Origin: Arthrobacter sp. CDRTa11
GTDB taxonomy: Bacteria > Actinomycetota > Actinomycetes > Actinomycetales > Micrococcaceae
Length of the DNA: 64,000 nucleotides
Direction of reading: 5' to 3'
Assembly (NCBI RefSeq): GCF_026427775.1
Contig: NZ_CP044532.1
Span: 4,402,001-4,466,000 of the forward strand
Translations under genes and position numbers: made by a program
In this document: positions 9,090 to 17,703 of the stretch, in pieces
Layout of the letters: every line of letters begins with the position of its first letter
Numbering within the stretch: position 1 is the first letter of the stretch
Notes under the pieces: model-generated
Database searches by the model: none
What the model saw: the letters and a program-made list of their open reading frames with translations, nothing else
Told to the model about the DNA's origin: nothing

Positions 9090-10163
9090 ATGCACACATC
9101 GAGCGCCACCTCGCCGGACCACCCACCCGCCGCTGCCCGGCAGCCCGTTGCCATGGCGGTGATGTCTCCGCCTGAACTGTTCGGCCAGCTGATCGCCGCC
9201 GATTCGCTGGAGCGCCTGCATGGCGTTGCTGACCTTCGCGGTCCCGTGTTTGAGGGCTTCTCCTCGCCGGAAGCCAGGGCCCTCCTGCCGGAAGTCGAGG
9301 TGCTGATCACCGGCTGGGGCTGCCCGCCTGTGTCGCCTGAGGTTCTGGACCTGGCCGTCAACCTCAAAGCCATCATTCATGCCGGCGGAGTCGTCGGCGA
9401 CAAGGTGCCGCCCCTTCCCGCGGGCCGGGTCATCACGGCGTCGAACGCCGGAGAAGCCAACGGCATCCCCGTGGCCGAATACAGCCTGGTGATGATTCTG
9501 CTCGCCAACAAGCAGGCCTTCGACGCCGTGCGGATGTACCGGACGCGGCGCAACTGGATAGACCGGGAAAGTGAGTTTCCGACGGCGGGCAACTACCGCA
9601 AGACCGTCGGACTCGTTGGCGCCTCCCGGATCGGCCGCGCCGTGGCCAAACTCCTGCAGCCGTTCCACCTTGAGGTCCTGGTGTATGACCCGTACCTCAG
9701 CTACGGCGACGCCCAGGCGCTCGGGGCGGAACTGGTTCCCCTCGACACCTTGATGTCCCGCAGCGATGTGGTTTCCCTGCATGTGCCGGTCACACCGGAA
9801 ACCATAGGGATGATTGGCGCTGCCGAGCTGGCCCTGCTTCGGCCCGGAGCCACCGTCATCAACACCGCCAGGGGCGAAGTCGTGGACCAGGATGCCCTGG
9901 AAGCCGAGCTCGTGTCCGGCCGGATCAGCGCGATCCTCGACGTCGCGGTACCCGATGTGCTGCCTCCCGAGCATGTTTTTTATGACCTTCCGAATGTCTT
10001 CCTCACCCCGCACATCGCCGGGTCCATGGGGACGGAGCTGCTTCGGATGGGCGACCACGTGGTGTCCGAACTGGAGCGCTACGTGGCCGGGATGCCCTTT
10101 GAACACCCCGAAATCCTTGCATCGTTGCCCGATGCGCCGCCCCATCGGGAGACCTCCGCATGA
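9090..10163 (+). CDS. D-isomer-specific 2-hydroxyacid dehydrogenase
   Basis: A 357-residue NAD(P)-dependent oxidoreductase of the D-2-hydroxyacid dehydrogenase family. The Rossmann region is GLVGASRIGRAVAKLL (around residue 173), the substrate arginine lies in INTARGEVVD, and the catalytic histidine in TPHIAG. The glutamate normally found in DVxxxEP is replaced: the text reads DVAVPDV, so the position holds Asp. The first 25 residues are not conserved-looking and the true start may be further in. It overlaps the GH43 gene by 4 bases (ATGA), so it is part of the sugar operon; a sugar-derived acid or aldonate is a likely substrate, but this is inference. Confidence 0.75.
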   Translation: MHTSSATSPDHPPAAARQPVAMAVMSPPELFGQLIAADSLERLHGVADLRGPVFEGFSSPEARALLPEVEVLITGWGCPPVSPEVLDLAVNLKAIIHAGGVVGDKVPPLPAGRVITASNAGEANGIPVAEYSLVMILLANKQAFDAVRMYRTRRNWIDRESEFPTAGNYRKTVGLVGASRIGRAVAKLLQPFHLEVLVYDPYLSYGDAQALGAELVPLDTLMSRSDVVSLHVPVTPETIGMIGAAELALLRPGATVINTARGEVVDQDALEAELVSGRISAILDVAVPDVLPPEHVFYDLPNVFLTPHIAGSMGTELLRMGDHVVSELERYVAGMPFEHPEILASLPDAPPHRETSA

Positions 10164-11848
10164 CACTGCTCACCAACCCGGTGTTGCCGGGCTTCTCGCC
10201 GGACCCCTCACTGATCCGCGTCGGCGACTGGTACTACCTGGCCAACAGCTCCTTCGAGTGGTATCCGGTGATCCCGATCCATCGCTCCCGGGACCTGAAG
10301 ACGTGGGAATTCGCAGGCTCCTTCACCGGCCCGGACGCACTGGTGGAGCTCAGGGGCCTTCAGGACTCGGGCGGTGTCTGGGCACCGTCGCTGAGCTGGT
10401 CCGACGGCGACTTCTGGCTGGTCTTCACCGTGGTTCGCGGCTTCGGCGGGCCCCACAAGGACATGGACACCTACATTTCCCGGGCCGCCGATGTGGCAGG
10501 GCCGTGGTCCGCAGCCGCGCGGGTTACCACCACCGGCTTCGACCCGTCCCTTTTCCACCACAACGGTCGCCACTGGCTGGTCAACATGGAATGGGACCAC
10601 CGCCCCACAGGCCGCGGCGGCTTCGCCGGGATAAACATCCAGGAGGTCAACGCCGCGGGCACAGCCACAGTGGGCGATCCCAAAATCATCCACCGCCGGG
10701 ACGTCCTGGTCGAGGGTCCCAACCTGTACTCCTTCAACAACCGCTTCTACCTCATGCTGGCCGAGGGCGGCACGGGACAGAACCACGGCATCGCCATGAT
10801 GCGCTCGGACAAGCTTTTTGGCCCCTACGAGCCGGATCCGCTGGGGCCCGTCCTGACCACAAGGGATCTTCCCACCCACGCACTGCAGAAGGCAGGCCAT
10901 GGCGAGATCGCCGTCGGACATGACGGCACCCTCTACCTGGCCCACCTGGCCAGCCGCTGGGCCGAAAGGGACGGGAAGCAGTACTCGGTCCTGGGCCGGG
11001 AAACCTGCATCCAGCGCCTCGCCTTCACTGAGGACGGGTGGTTGCGGCTCGAACAGGGCGGCCGGCACCCGGACGTGGAAGTCCACGGCCCGCAGCCTGC
11101 AGTTGCACCTGCTCCCGACGGCGACCCTGACAGTGACGTTTCCCGTGACCCTGCCGGTGACCCTATCCAGGAAACAGAATTCGGCGGCTTCACGCCAGCT
11201 TCCGACGCCGATGGCGGCACCACGGTGGGCTGGCCCTGGAGCACGCTGCGGCACCGCCCCCATGCTGACTGGGCCAGCCTGGACATCCGGCCCGGCTGGC
11301 TCCGGCTTCGCGGCAGGCACAGTACTGACTCGTTTTTCGAGCAGTCGCTTGTGGCCCGCCGCCTCACCTCCCCCGACGTCACAGCCGGGGTGACCCTGGA
11401 GGCCAGTCCCGCCAACTTCACCCAGAGCGCCGGCCTCATCTTCTACTACAACACCGCCAGCTACTTCTATCTCAGGACAACAGTGCGGGAAGCGGGCGGG
11501 GACCTGGTGGACGGCGATGCCCCCGTGGAGCAGATCCTGGAAGTGTTTGAACGGGACCCGCTGACAGGCCTGCGGTCACACGGTTCAGTTGTGGTGGAGC
11601 CGGGAGTTCCGCTCCGGCTCGAGGGCAGCATCAACGGCGCCCGGGCGCAGTTCCGCTGGGCACAGGGCGGCAATCCGCTAAGCCCCATCGGGCCGGAACT
11701 GAACGCCCTGCAACTCTCAGACGACCACGGCGGCGTCCTCCGGTTCACCGGTGCTTTTGTTGGTGTGGCGGCGCAGGACCTGCGGGACAGGAGCTTCAGC
11801 GCAGACTTCACGGATTTCCGCTACGGGACGGGCCAGGCTGGCCAATGA
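10160..11848 (+). CDS. GH43 glycoside hydrolase (beta-xylosidase/arabinofuranosidase type)
   Basis: A 562-residue cytoplasmic enzyme (no signal peptide). Three GH43 acidic residues can be placed: Asp in PGFSPDPSLI near residue 14 (general base), Asp in TTGFDPSLFHH (pKa modulator) and Glu in VEGPNLYSF (general acid). After the five-blade propeller a C-terminal beta-sandwich (about residues 330-560) contains FFEQSLVARR and LIFYYNTASYFYLR, as in xylosidase-type GH43 proteins. With the importer upstream it should hydrolyse imported xylo- or arabino-oligosaccharides. It starts inside the dehydrogenase stop codon. Confidence 0.85.
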   Translation: MTLLTNPVLPGFSPDPSLIRVGDWYYLANSSFEWYPVIPIHRSRDLKTWEFAGSFTGPDALVELRGLQDSGGVWAPSLSWSDGDFWLVFTVVRGFGGPHKDMDTYISRAADVAGPWSAAARVTTTGFDPSLFHHNGRHWLVNMEWDHRPTGRGGFAGINIQEVNAAGTATVGDPKIIHRRDVLVEGPNLYSFNNRFYLMLAEGGTGQNHGIAMMRSDKLFGPYEPDPLGPVLTTRDLPTHALQKAGHGEIAVGHDGTLYLAHLASRWAERDGKQYSVLGRETCIQRLAFTEDGWLRLEQGGRHPDVEVHGPQPAVAPAPDGDPDSDVSRDPAGDPIQETEFGGFTPASDADGGTTVGWPWSTLRHRPHADWASLDIRPGWLRLRGRHSTDSFFEQSLVARRLTSPDVTAGVTLEASPANFTQSAGLIFYYNTASYFYLRTTVREAGGDLVDGDAPVEQILEVFERDPLTGLRSHGSVVVEPGVPLRLEGSINGARAQFRWAQGGNPLSPIGPELNALQLSDDHGGVLRFTGAFVGVAAQDLRDRSFSADFTDFRYGTGQAGQ

Positions 11849-11906
11849 AAACGATTCCCCGCCCTCAACCTGCCTGCCCGCCTTTCCCGTCAATTGGCAT
11901 TACGCT

Positions 11907-12941
11907 GTGAAGGTGACCAAGGATCCAGCCCCTGCCCTGAGGCAGAAAGTGCCTGTGCTGAGCGACGTCGCCAAGGCCGCCGGTGTATCCGTTCCCACGG
12001 TCTCGCGCGTCCTGACCAGCAGCAAGTTCGTGGCCCCGGAACTGCGCGATCGCGTGATGAAGGCTGTCGCCGAACTCGGTTACCGGCCCAACGGCGCCGC
12101 GCGCGCCACCCGCTCCGGAAAACGCTCCATGGTGGCGGTGCTGACGGGCGGCACGTCCAACTACGGCTACGCCAGGACCATCGAGGGCATCGAGAAGGCT
12201 GCCCGCGAATCAGGCATGTCGGTGATCATCGCCGTGGTTGAATCCGATGACGACGACGCCGTCAACTCCGCGATCGACCTTGTCCTGTCCCAACCGGTGG
12301 CCGGCGTCATCATCCTGGAGTTCGACCGGCCTGGCCTGGCGGCAGTCAAGGCCTTCCCTGATTCCATCCCGCTGGTGGTGGCCGGCGGCGGGACCAGGCG
12401 CACCGGCAAGGCACCCGGCGCCCTGCTGGACGAACGCGGAGCCGGCAAGGATGTCACCAATCATCTGCTGTCGTTGGGCCACAAGACCGTCCACCATGTG
12501 TCGGTTCCCACCATGGGCAAGCACTCTGGCCGTACCGATGGCTGGCGCGCGGCGCTGACAGCCGCCGGCGCCGTCATTCCCCCGGTTCTGCACGCCACCT
12601 GGGAGCCCGCCAGCGGTTACCGGGTGGGCCAGGAACTGGCGGCCAGGGATGACGTGACGGCCGTCTTCTGCGGCAACGACGACATCGCCATCGGTGTTGT
12701 CCGGGCGCTGCTGGACAGCGGCAAACGCGTCCCCGAGGACGTGTCGGTGGTGGGGTTCGATGACCAGCCGCACGTCGCCCTGTGGCGGCCGGCGCTGACC
12801 ACCGTCCGGCAGGATTTCCAGGATCTGGGGGCCAGGGCGTTTGCCCTGCTGGCCTCCACTGTGGAAACAGGCACCATCCCGGCTTCGTCCACGGTCAAAC
12901 CTGAACTTGTCCTGCGGGAGTCAACTGCCGCCGTCGGCTAA
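11907..12941 (+). CDS. LacI-family transcriptional regulator of the polysaccharide cluster
   Basis: About 345 residues. The N-terminal LacI helix-turn-helix reads VLSDVAKAAGVSVPTVSRVL, followed by the hinge helix region RVMKAVAELGYRPNGAAR, then a periplasmic-binding-protein-like sensor with FCGNDDIAIGVV and VVGFDDQPHV. The start is uncertain: GTG 11907 or GTG 11913, and no good Shine-Dalgarno is visible for either. It is the last gene of the importer operon and the best candidate to bind the AACGTT palindromes at 5545, 15302, 20238 and 20272. It ends near a 24-bp inverted repeat. Confidence 0.85.
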   Translation: MKVTKDPAPALRQKVPVLSDVAKAAGVSVPTVSRVLTSSKFVAPELRDRVMKAVAELGYRPNGAARATRSGKRSMVAVLTGGTSNYGYARTIEGIEKAARESGMSVIIAVVESDDDDAVNSAIDLVLSQPVAGVIILEFDRPGLAAVKAFPDSIPLVVAGGGTRRTGKAPGALLDERGAGKDVTNHLLSLGHKTVHHVSVPTMGKHSGRTDGWRAALTAAGAVIPPVLHATWEPASGYRVGQELAARDDVTAVFCGNDDIAIGVVRALLDSGKRVPEDVSVVGFDDQPHVALWRPALTTVRQDFQDLGARAFALLASTVETGTIPASSTVKPELVLRESTAAVG

Positions 12942-12964
12942 TCCCAGTCCCGCCCCTCCCAACT

Positions 12965-13016
12965 AAGTAGCGCTATCTGTCGTTTTGACCCCTCAAAACG
13001 ACAGATAGCGCTACTT
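12965..13016. terminator. Perfect 24-bp inverted repeat between convergent genes
   Basis: Arms 12965-12988 and 12993-13016 match perfectly over 24 bases with a CCCC loop; the left arm begins AAGTAGCGCTATCTG. It sits between the lacI gene and the alpha-galactosidase gene that run towards each other, so a bidirectional terminator is likely. The sequence does not resemble the CGACGGCGGG family and is longer than a terminator needs, so it may instead be a mobile repeat (REP/MITE-like). Confidence 0.7.
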
Positions 13017-13055
13017 ACTTGGGGCGGGGGCGCGGTCAGGTGCGGTCAGGCGCGG

Positions 13056-15239
13056 TCAGGCGCGGAGCAGGATCAGCCTGGCGCTGTTCTCCTCGGTCAG
13101 CGTCACCTTCAGGACAGCTGCCCCCGGCGTTTCAGAAAGTACGACGGCGTCTGCCGCACCCCAGGTGGGGTAGGCCACCGTCACGTCGGGGTTCTGGCCC
13201 AGCCAGGCCGGCAGCCCAATGGACTGCACCACGTCGCCTCCGCGTCGGTGTACCGCGATGGCCAGGGTTGACTGGCCCAGCCGGGAGCCCTGCGCGATCC
13301 AGTCATCACGCCACGCGGGAAGTCCCAGCGGGAACATGGGCAGGCTGGTGGGAATGCCTGCGCGCAGCCCCTTGTAGACTTCCAGCGCTGCGCGGACCAC
13401 CTCCAATTGCGCGGGATCCAGGGTATCGATCCGGCCTGCCAGGTGGACCCGGGACAGCAACGCACTGACCAGGGAAAAGGCCAGCTGCTCATCGCCCATG
13501 GACCCCTCCACGGACGCCCAGACACCTGACTGTTCGGGAGTCAGCGTGAGCGGAGCGGCCGCTGAAATGGGCGGGGTCTTGGCGAAATCCTGCTGGTCTG
13601 TCAGGGACTGGACCGGGAACACCGCTCCGGAGGCGCCGTCCAGCCGGGATCCGCCCGCGGCGCAGCCTTCGATGGTCAGGCCGGGGTGCCTGTCCATCGC
13701 TGCCGAGACCCAGGCCAGGAAAGCTCGGTTGTGGTCCAGCAGGCCCGCGCCAACGGCGCCGTTGAGGTCTGTGCCGGCTCCGATGTCCACGTTGTAGTCC
13801 AGCTTGAGGTAGGCGAGGTCGAAGTCGTCCATCAGCCGGTCCACCACCCCGTCCAGGTGCGCCCGGGCGGCAGGATGCCGCAGGTCCAGCTGGTAGCGGC
13901 CCCATTCCTTGATCCGCTCTCCGCCGCGGCTGAAGAAGGCTTCGGCTGGAAGTAGCTGCGCGATCCGGCTCCTTGCGCCCACTACTTCAGGCTCGAGCCA
14001 CAGGCCGGGCTTCATCCCGGCGTCCCGGATCTTTCCCAGCAGCCCGGCCAGGCCGCCGTCGGGGAAGCGGTTAACGGAGGGCTCCCACTCTCCTACCGAG
14101 TCCCACCAGCCGCCGTTTTCGTCGTCGTACCAGCCGGCATCGATGCAAAAGATCTCCACACCCAGCGCTGACGCGGCAGAGATCAGCGGCAGCTCCTTTT
14201 CGGTGGTGGGGTCGGACATGAGGCAGTTCAGGAAGTCGTTGTAGATGACCGGAAGGCTCACGTTGTCAGGGTGTGCCCGGCGAATGCGGCGGCGGTAGGC
14301 AGTCAGTTCGGCTGCGGCAGCGTCAAGACCGCCGGCCGGGACAACGGCCACGGAGGCGGGGACGGTGGTGAATGTTTCGCCCGGTTCCAGCGTGACGCCC
14401 CACTGGTGCTCGGCTGCGGTGGGGCCGGAGACCGTGAGATAGAGATCGTTGTAGCGGTCGCCAAGCTCGTAGTGCCAGGCGCCGTTGTGCTCCAACTGCC
14501 AGGCCAGCATGCTCCCGGTGCCGGCGTCCTCCAGTATGCCCATGGGGAGGTGCTCGGCCGTGGACCAGGCCCCGATGGATGTGGCCGCCACCCGGTTCTT
14601 GGACCCAACCTGGCCGTACTCCACCATCCCGACGTTGTAGAGTCCGCGTTCGGCCAGCGTGGCCCGCCGCCAGCGGAACTCGCCGGACCACGGGTTGGCG
14701 GCCTGCCAGAGCGCCAACTCCTCTTCCCAGTCCCTGCCATGGCCCAGCCCGGAAAGGGTGAACGAGGAGACATATTCCACGCCGACGGCGGAGCTTCCGG
14801 CCCGAAGTTCAGTCCAGCACCGCAGGACGGAGGAACCGGCGGCAAGCTCATAGTGCACGGCAGCAGTGATACCCGATACCGGATCTGTGGCGCGCAGTTC
14901 CAGCCGCCGGACGCCGTTGCTTTCCGTTTCCTGGAGGCCGGACAGCCGCAGCCGCTGGGCCGCAGCCCCGTCCACGTGCCGCTTTCCCGCCGTACCATGC
15001 CGGCCATCGCCGGCCAGGGCAATCTCAACGATGGGCAGGGAAGACCGGCGCAGTTCCTCCAGATCGACCAGCGGGGCCTGTCCGTGCTGGATGACGAGCA
15101 GCCTGGGGGCGATGTGGTCACCATGAAGGACGTGAAGCTGCAGGCAGTCGTTTCCCCAGGACAGAATCTCCCCGCCATCCGCGACGTCGGGAGTCGGCGG
15201 CTTGTCCTCTAGTTCCGGACTGAGGTTCGCAAGGGTCAT
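13056..15239 (-). CDS. GH36 alpha-galactosidase
   Basis: A 727-residue cytoplasmic enzyme releasing alpha-galactose from raffinose-type or galactomannan oligosaccharides. The N-terminal beta-sandwich is followed by the catalytic barrel with FCIDAGWYDD, GLWLEPE and LKLDYN. Asp481 in LKLDYN fits the nucleophile and Asp548 in SLTDQQDF fits the acid/base; both numbers agree with well-studied GH36 enzymes. The usual SDN(T)D context of the acid/base is changed to SLTDQQD. The product has no signal peptide. The gene runs against the lacI gene, and a perfect palindromic operator lies 63 bases upstream of its start. Confidence 0.9.
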   Translation of the reverse strand: MTLANLSPELEDKPPTPDVADGGEILSWGNDCLQLHVLHGDHIAPRLLVIQHGQAPLVDLEELRRSSLPIVEIALAGDGRHGTAGKRHVDGAAAQRLRLSGLQETESNGVRRLELRATDPVSGITAAVHYELAAGSSVLRCWTELRAGSSAVGVEYVSSFTLSGLGHGRDWEEELALWQAANPWSGEFRWRRATLAERGLYNVGMVEYGQVGSKNRVAATSIGAWSTAEHLPMGILEDAGTGSMLAWQLEHNGAWHYELGDRYNDLYLTVSGPTAAEHQWGVTLEPGETFTTVPASVAVVPAGGLDAAAAELTAYRRRIRRAHPDNVSLPVIYNDFLNCLMSDPTTEKELPLISAASALGVEIFCIDAGWYDDENGGWWDSVGEWEPSVNRFPDGGLAGLLGKIRDAGMKPGLWLEPEVVGARSRIAQLLPAEAFFSRGGERIKEWGRYQLDLRHPAARAHLDGVVDRLMDDFDLAYLKLDYNVDIGAGTDLNGAVGAGLLDHNRAFLAWVSAAMDRHPGLTIEGCAAGGSRLDGASGAVFPVQSLTDQQDFAKTPPISAAAPLTLTPEQSGVWASVEGSMGDEQLAFSLVSALLSRVHLAGRIDTLDPAQLEVVRAALEVYKGLRAGIPTSLPMFPLGLPAWRDDWIAQGSRLGQSTLAIAVHRRGGDVVQSIGLPAWLGQNPDVTVAYPTWGAADAVVLSETPGAAVLKVTLTEENSARLILLRA

Positions 15240-15301
15240 GGTGGCTCCCGGGAAGTACGCAGTCGGATCTCGAACTCCGCCGCTAAACGATGATGAATAA
15301 C

Positions 15302-15317
15302 AGGATAACGTTATCCT
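15302..15317. promoter_or_regulatory. LacI operator before the alpha-galactosidase gene
   Basis: AGGATAACGTTATCCT is a perfect 16-bp palindrome. On the minus strand it overlaps a possible -10 box TAGGAT (plus-strand 15313-15318). It is the best copy of the operator family found at 5545, 20238 and 20272. Confidence 0.75.
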
Positions 15318-15337
15318 AGCGTTTTGGCGAGCAAGGA

Positions 15338-15373
15338 GGAACGACGCGGCGGGTGGTCCCGCCGTCGTCGTCC
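15338..15373. terminator. Bulged hairpin, CGACGGCGGG family
   Basis: Left arm GGAACGACGCGGCGGG, loop TGGT, right arm CCCGCCGTCGTCGTCC. The left arm lacks one A relative to the family, leaving a bulge. No gene now ends here: it lies between the alpha-galactosidase promoter and a gene-poor stretch, so it may insulate that promoter or mark a lost gene. Confidence 0.55.
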
Positions 15374-15666
15374 TTAGCCTTTCGCAGGTTCCGGAAACGG
15401 TTTCCCCCGGTGGGTCGGAGTGAGGGGCCCGGTCCTGCCACCTTCCCCGCGCTCCCCCGGTCTATTTTCGCCACAGGGTTTTCCTGGGATGGGGAAAACG
15501 TCCTGCGGATCTCGCTTTCCGCATATATGTCTTAGCAATTTCCGCGCGATATTTTGACAATGTCCTTATGCAAACAGAAAGAGGCCAGGATTTATGAACA
15601 ATTTCGCCATGTGCAGCGAAATGGTCTGTGGCGAGTTCTCTTGCCTCTCACACTCTTTTTTACGTG
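15374..15666. other. Intergenic stretch without a supported gene
   Basis: No frame here has both coding character and a ribosome site. GGAAACGGTTTCC at 15393-15405 is a 13-bp near-palindrome resembling a LacI/cre-type site. Around 15530-15600 the base composition becomes more AT-rich than the surroundings. I see nothing else. Confidence 0.5.
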
Positions 15667-16083
15667 TTATCCGTCCAGGATCGATTGGACTTCATGGCGG
15701 GAGAGCTGGCCGGAGTCGGCAAGCACGTCGCTGGAGACGCCCTTGGCCGAAGCGCTCCGAATTGCCGCATGGAGCTGGACAAGGGCCTGGTCCATCTCCC
15801 ACTGGCAGGTTTCAACCGAGGCAGCGGCAGCCCACACTTCTTGCCGCGGATCCGGCTGTGGATCACGAGTAAATCCGCACCCGCATTGCCACACAAGGCA
15901 GAGATCGCCATCCGCTTCGGGGCTGGATGAAATGGGATCCCCTGGAGCCCGATGGAAAGTCAGCTGCATTCCTTGACCGCAATGCACGGGTCGAAGACCC
16001 GAGGTTCCCAGCCCGGAGAGCGCAGACAAATCACGGATCTGCCCCAGGTGGCGAATTGTGTCATCATTGCCAACAAAAAGCAT
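15667..16083 (-). CDS. Hypothetical protein (138 residues)
   Basis: I do not recognise this protein. The start ATG at 16083 is preceded on the minus strand by AAAGGAG, a strong ribosome site, which is the main reason to call it real. The N-terminal part is MLFVGNDDTIRHLGQIRDLS; the middle has CLVWQCGCGFT with three cysteines; the C-terminal half is helical and ends LADSGQLSRHEVQSILDG, which could be a small helix-turn-helix or protein-binding segment. The upstream region is AT-rich for this genome. It has no operon partner. The spacing of its cysteines suggests a possible metal site, but only CxC is clear. Confidence 0.6.
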   Translation of the reverse strand: MLFVGNDDTIRHLGQIRDLSALSGLGTSGLRPVHCGQGMQLTFHRAPGDPISSSPEADGDLCLVWQCGCGFTRDPQPDPRQEVWAAAASVETCQWEMDQALVQLHAAIRSASAKGVSSDVLADSGQLSRHEVQSILDG

Positions 16084-16397
16084 CAGACATCTCCTTTCAA
16101 TTCGTGCGATAAAGAAAATCATCCTGATTCAGTTATAGCCGGTATTTTTATTAAAGCCAGTTCGCAATTTGGCCGGCCTGACTAGAGCCCAACACACTCC
16201 GCAGCCCGGCTAGCCCTCCAAGTGAGGGGTTATGAGGGAGCAGGAAAGCCCGGCTTGACTTCCATCAGGAAGGTTCCTATGGTCAAGAATACTGACATAT
16301 GAGGTACGAGTTTTTAGAAGGTGCTGCACACTCTACAGCCACGTGACGGCTGCGAGAGCTGGGCAGTGCGGTGGCGGGTATCCAAAGGAGGTTCCGA
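16084..16397. other. Divergent promoter region
   Basis: An AT-rich segment (16090-16170) supplies the promoter side of the hypothetical gene at 16083. The rest leads to the DUF3040 gene and includes the promoter described separately. No additional gene is supported. Confidence 0.5.
16255..16283 (+). promoter_or_regulatory. SigA-type promoter of the DUF3040 gene
   Basis: TTGACT (16255-16260) and TATGGT (16278-16283) are 17 bases apart. The predicted transcript has a leader of about 100 bases before the ATG at 16398. Confidence 0.55.
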
Positions 16398-16661
16398 ATG
16401 CCATTGTCCGATAGGGAGCGGAAGCTGCTGGAGGAACTGGAGCTTGACCTGGCATCAGACGATCCGCCCCTGGCCCGCAAACTTTCGTCCGGCTCAATGG
16501 AGGCCGGGTTCAGGGCAAGTACTTACTTTGCCGCCATGGCATGCCTGATCGGAGTGGTGCTGCTCATCGCCGGAGTTGCTTCACAGATCATCGCCGTTGG
16601 CATAGCCGGCTTCCTTCTGATGGGCACCGGCGCCTACCTGTTCACATGGAGGCGCCGCTGA
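16398..16661 (+). CDS. DUF3040 domain membrane protein
   Basis: An 87-residue protein. The start ATG 16398 follows AAAGGAGG at 16383-16390. The N-terminal MPLSDRERKLLEELELDLASDDPPLARKL is the hallmark of DUF3040, a family of small actinobacterial membrane proteins. Two hydrophobic segments follow (AMACLIGVVLLIAGVA and IIAVGIAGFLLMGTGAYLF), ending in the positive tail TWRRR. Its biochemical role is unknown in the family. It stands alone, with the adenylate kinase terminator downstream on the other strand. Confidence 0.85.
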   Translation: MPLSDRERKLLEELELDLASDDPPLARKLSSGSMEAGFRASTYFAAMACLIGVVLLIAGVASQIIAVGIAGFLLMGTGAYLFTWRRR

Positions 16662-16867
16662 CCCAGTTGCGCCAGTCCCCGGCCACGACCCTTCAACTCT
16701 TGAGTTTCGTCCGGCCCGTATCAGACAGACAAAATGCGTCCCGAAGAGCGATGGCGGCAGGCCCGCTTGACCGTCAGACGCCCGATCCAAGGATGATGCA
16801 GATCGTGACAGGAAATCGCGATAGTGCGGATCGGGCAAGCTTGGGCACTATAGGCGAAACGACCAGT

Positions 16868-16920
16868 AAAAAACGGCGGTGCCACGGATCCCCGGTAAGG
16901 GGGATCCGCAGCACCGCCTT
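16868..16920 (-). terminator. Rho-independent terminator of adk
   Basis: On the minus strand GGCGGTGC and GGATCCCC stems close over a short loop (plus-strand arms 16875-16893 and 16900-16918), followed by a run of six T. It is a textbook intrinsic terminator about 12 bases after the adenylate kinase stop codon. Confidence 0.85.
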
Positions 16921-16931
16921 AGGCAATTGAA

Positions 16932-17537
16932 CTAGCGCCCGCTGGCGGCCGGGACCTGTGGATGGGCAACGGCACCGGCAACGGACCCCATCACCCGGTT
17001 GGTGACGTCGTCGATGCCGCCGATGCCGTCAACGCGGGTCAGAATGCCGCGGCCGGAATACTTGGCCACCACGGCTTCAGTCTGCTCGTGGTAAAGGTCC
17101 AGCCGATGCCGGATGACGGCTTCGGTGTCATCGCTCCGGCCTGTTTCCTTCGCACGGCCCAGGAGCCGGGTGACCAATTCCTCATCGTCTGCCGTCAGCT
17201 GCAGGACAACATCGAGCTTCTGCTCTCCCTTGGCCAGGATCGCATCGAGGTAGTCCACCTGCGCCGTGGTCCGCGGATAACCGTCAAGCAGGAAGCCGCA
17301 GTCAACGTCGTCCTGGCAGAGTCGGTTCCGGACCATTTCGTTAGTGACACTGTCCGGAACGAAGTCCCCGTTATCCATGTACTTGCCGGCTTCGATGCCC
17401 AACGGCGTCCCACCCCTAACGTTGGCGCGGAAGATGTCGCCGGTGGAGATGGCAACAACGCCGAGGCGTTCCGAAATGCGTTCCGCCTGGGTTCCCTTGC
17501 CGGAACCGGGCGGTCCAATAATCAGCATTCTCGTCAT
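16932..17537 (-). CDS. adk: Adenylate kinase
   Basis: A 201-residue cytoplasmic enzyme making two ADP from ATP and AMP. The P-loop is GPPGSGKGT (residues 8-16), the AMP-binding segment ISTGDIFRANVRGGTPLG follows, and FLLDGYPRT is the family signature. The LID is short (LLGRAKETGRSDD) and has no zinc cysteines, as in other actinobacterial forms. In most actinobacteria the main adk lies between secY and map in the ribosomal operon; this one stands between an aldehyde dehydrogenase and a DUF3040 gene, so it may be a second copy. Confidence 0.92.
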   Translation of the reverse strand: MTRMLIIGPPGSGKGTQAERISERLGVVAISTGDIFRANVRGGTPLGIEAGKYMDNGDFVPDSVTNEMVRNRLCQDDVDCGFLLDGYPRTTAQVDYLDAILAKGEQKLDVVLQLTADDEELVTRLLGRAKETGRSDDTEAVIRHRLDLYHEQTEAVVAKYSGRGILTRVDGIGGIDDVTNRVMGSVAGAVAHPQVPAASGR

Positions 17538-17594
17538 GTTAATGTCCCTTCGTGGTGCCGCTGTTCTATGTCATCGGTGTCCGTCAAGCAGAGT

Positions 17595-17620
17595 ACGACG
17601 GCGGGAGGGCCCGCCGTCGT
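17595..17620 (-). terminator. Hairpin terminator, CGACGGCGGG family
   Basis: 11-bp arms ACGACGGCGGG (17595-17605) and CCCGCCGTCGT (17610-17620) with loop AGGG, about 85 bases after the aldehyde dehydrogenase stop on the minus strand. Confidence 0.7.
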
Positions 17621-17703
17621 TCCCTGCCTTTTTGTGCTGCTGCCGGTAGCTATGGTGCAGTAGGCGGCCAGGATCCGGCCGGCATGCCGGACAAGGTGAC
17701 GCC

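Noticed and set aside
8883-10166. Minus-strand frame of 427 codons opposite permease and dehydrogenase genes
   Set aside because: It crosses two well-supported genes, with no motif or start signal.
15554-15976. Plus-strand frame of 140 codons
   Set aside because: It runs against the better supported minus-strand gene at 15667-16083, which has a strong ribosome site; this one does not.
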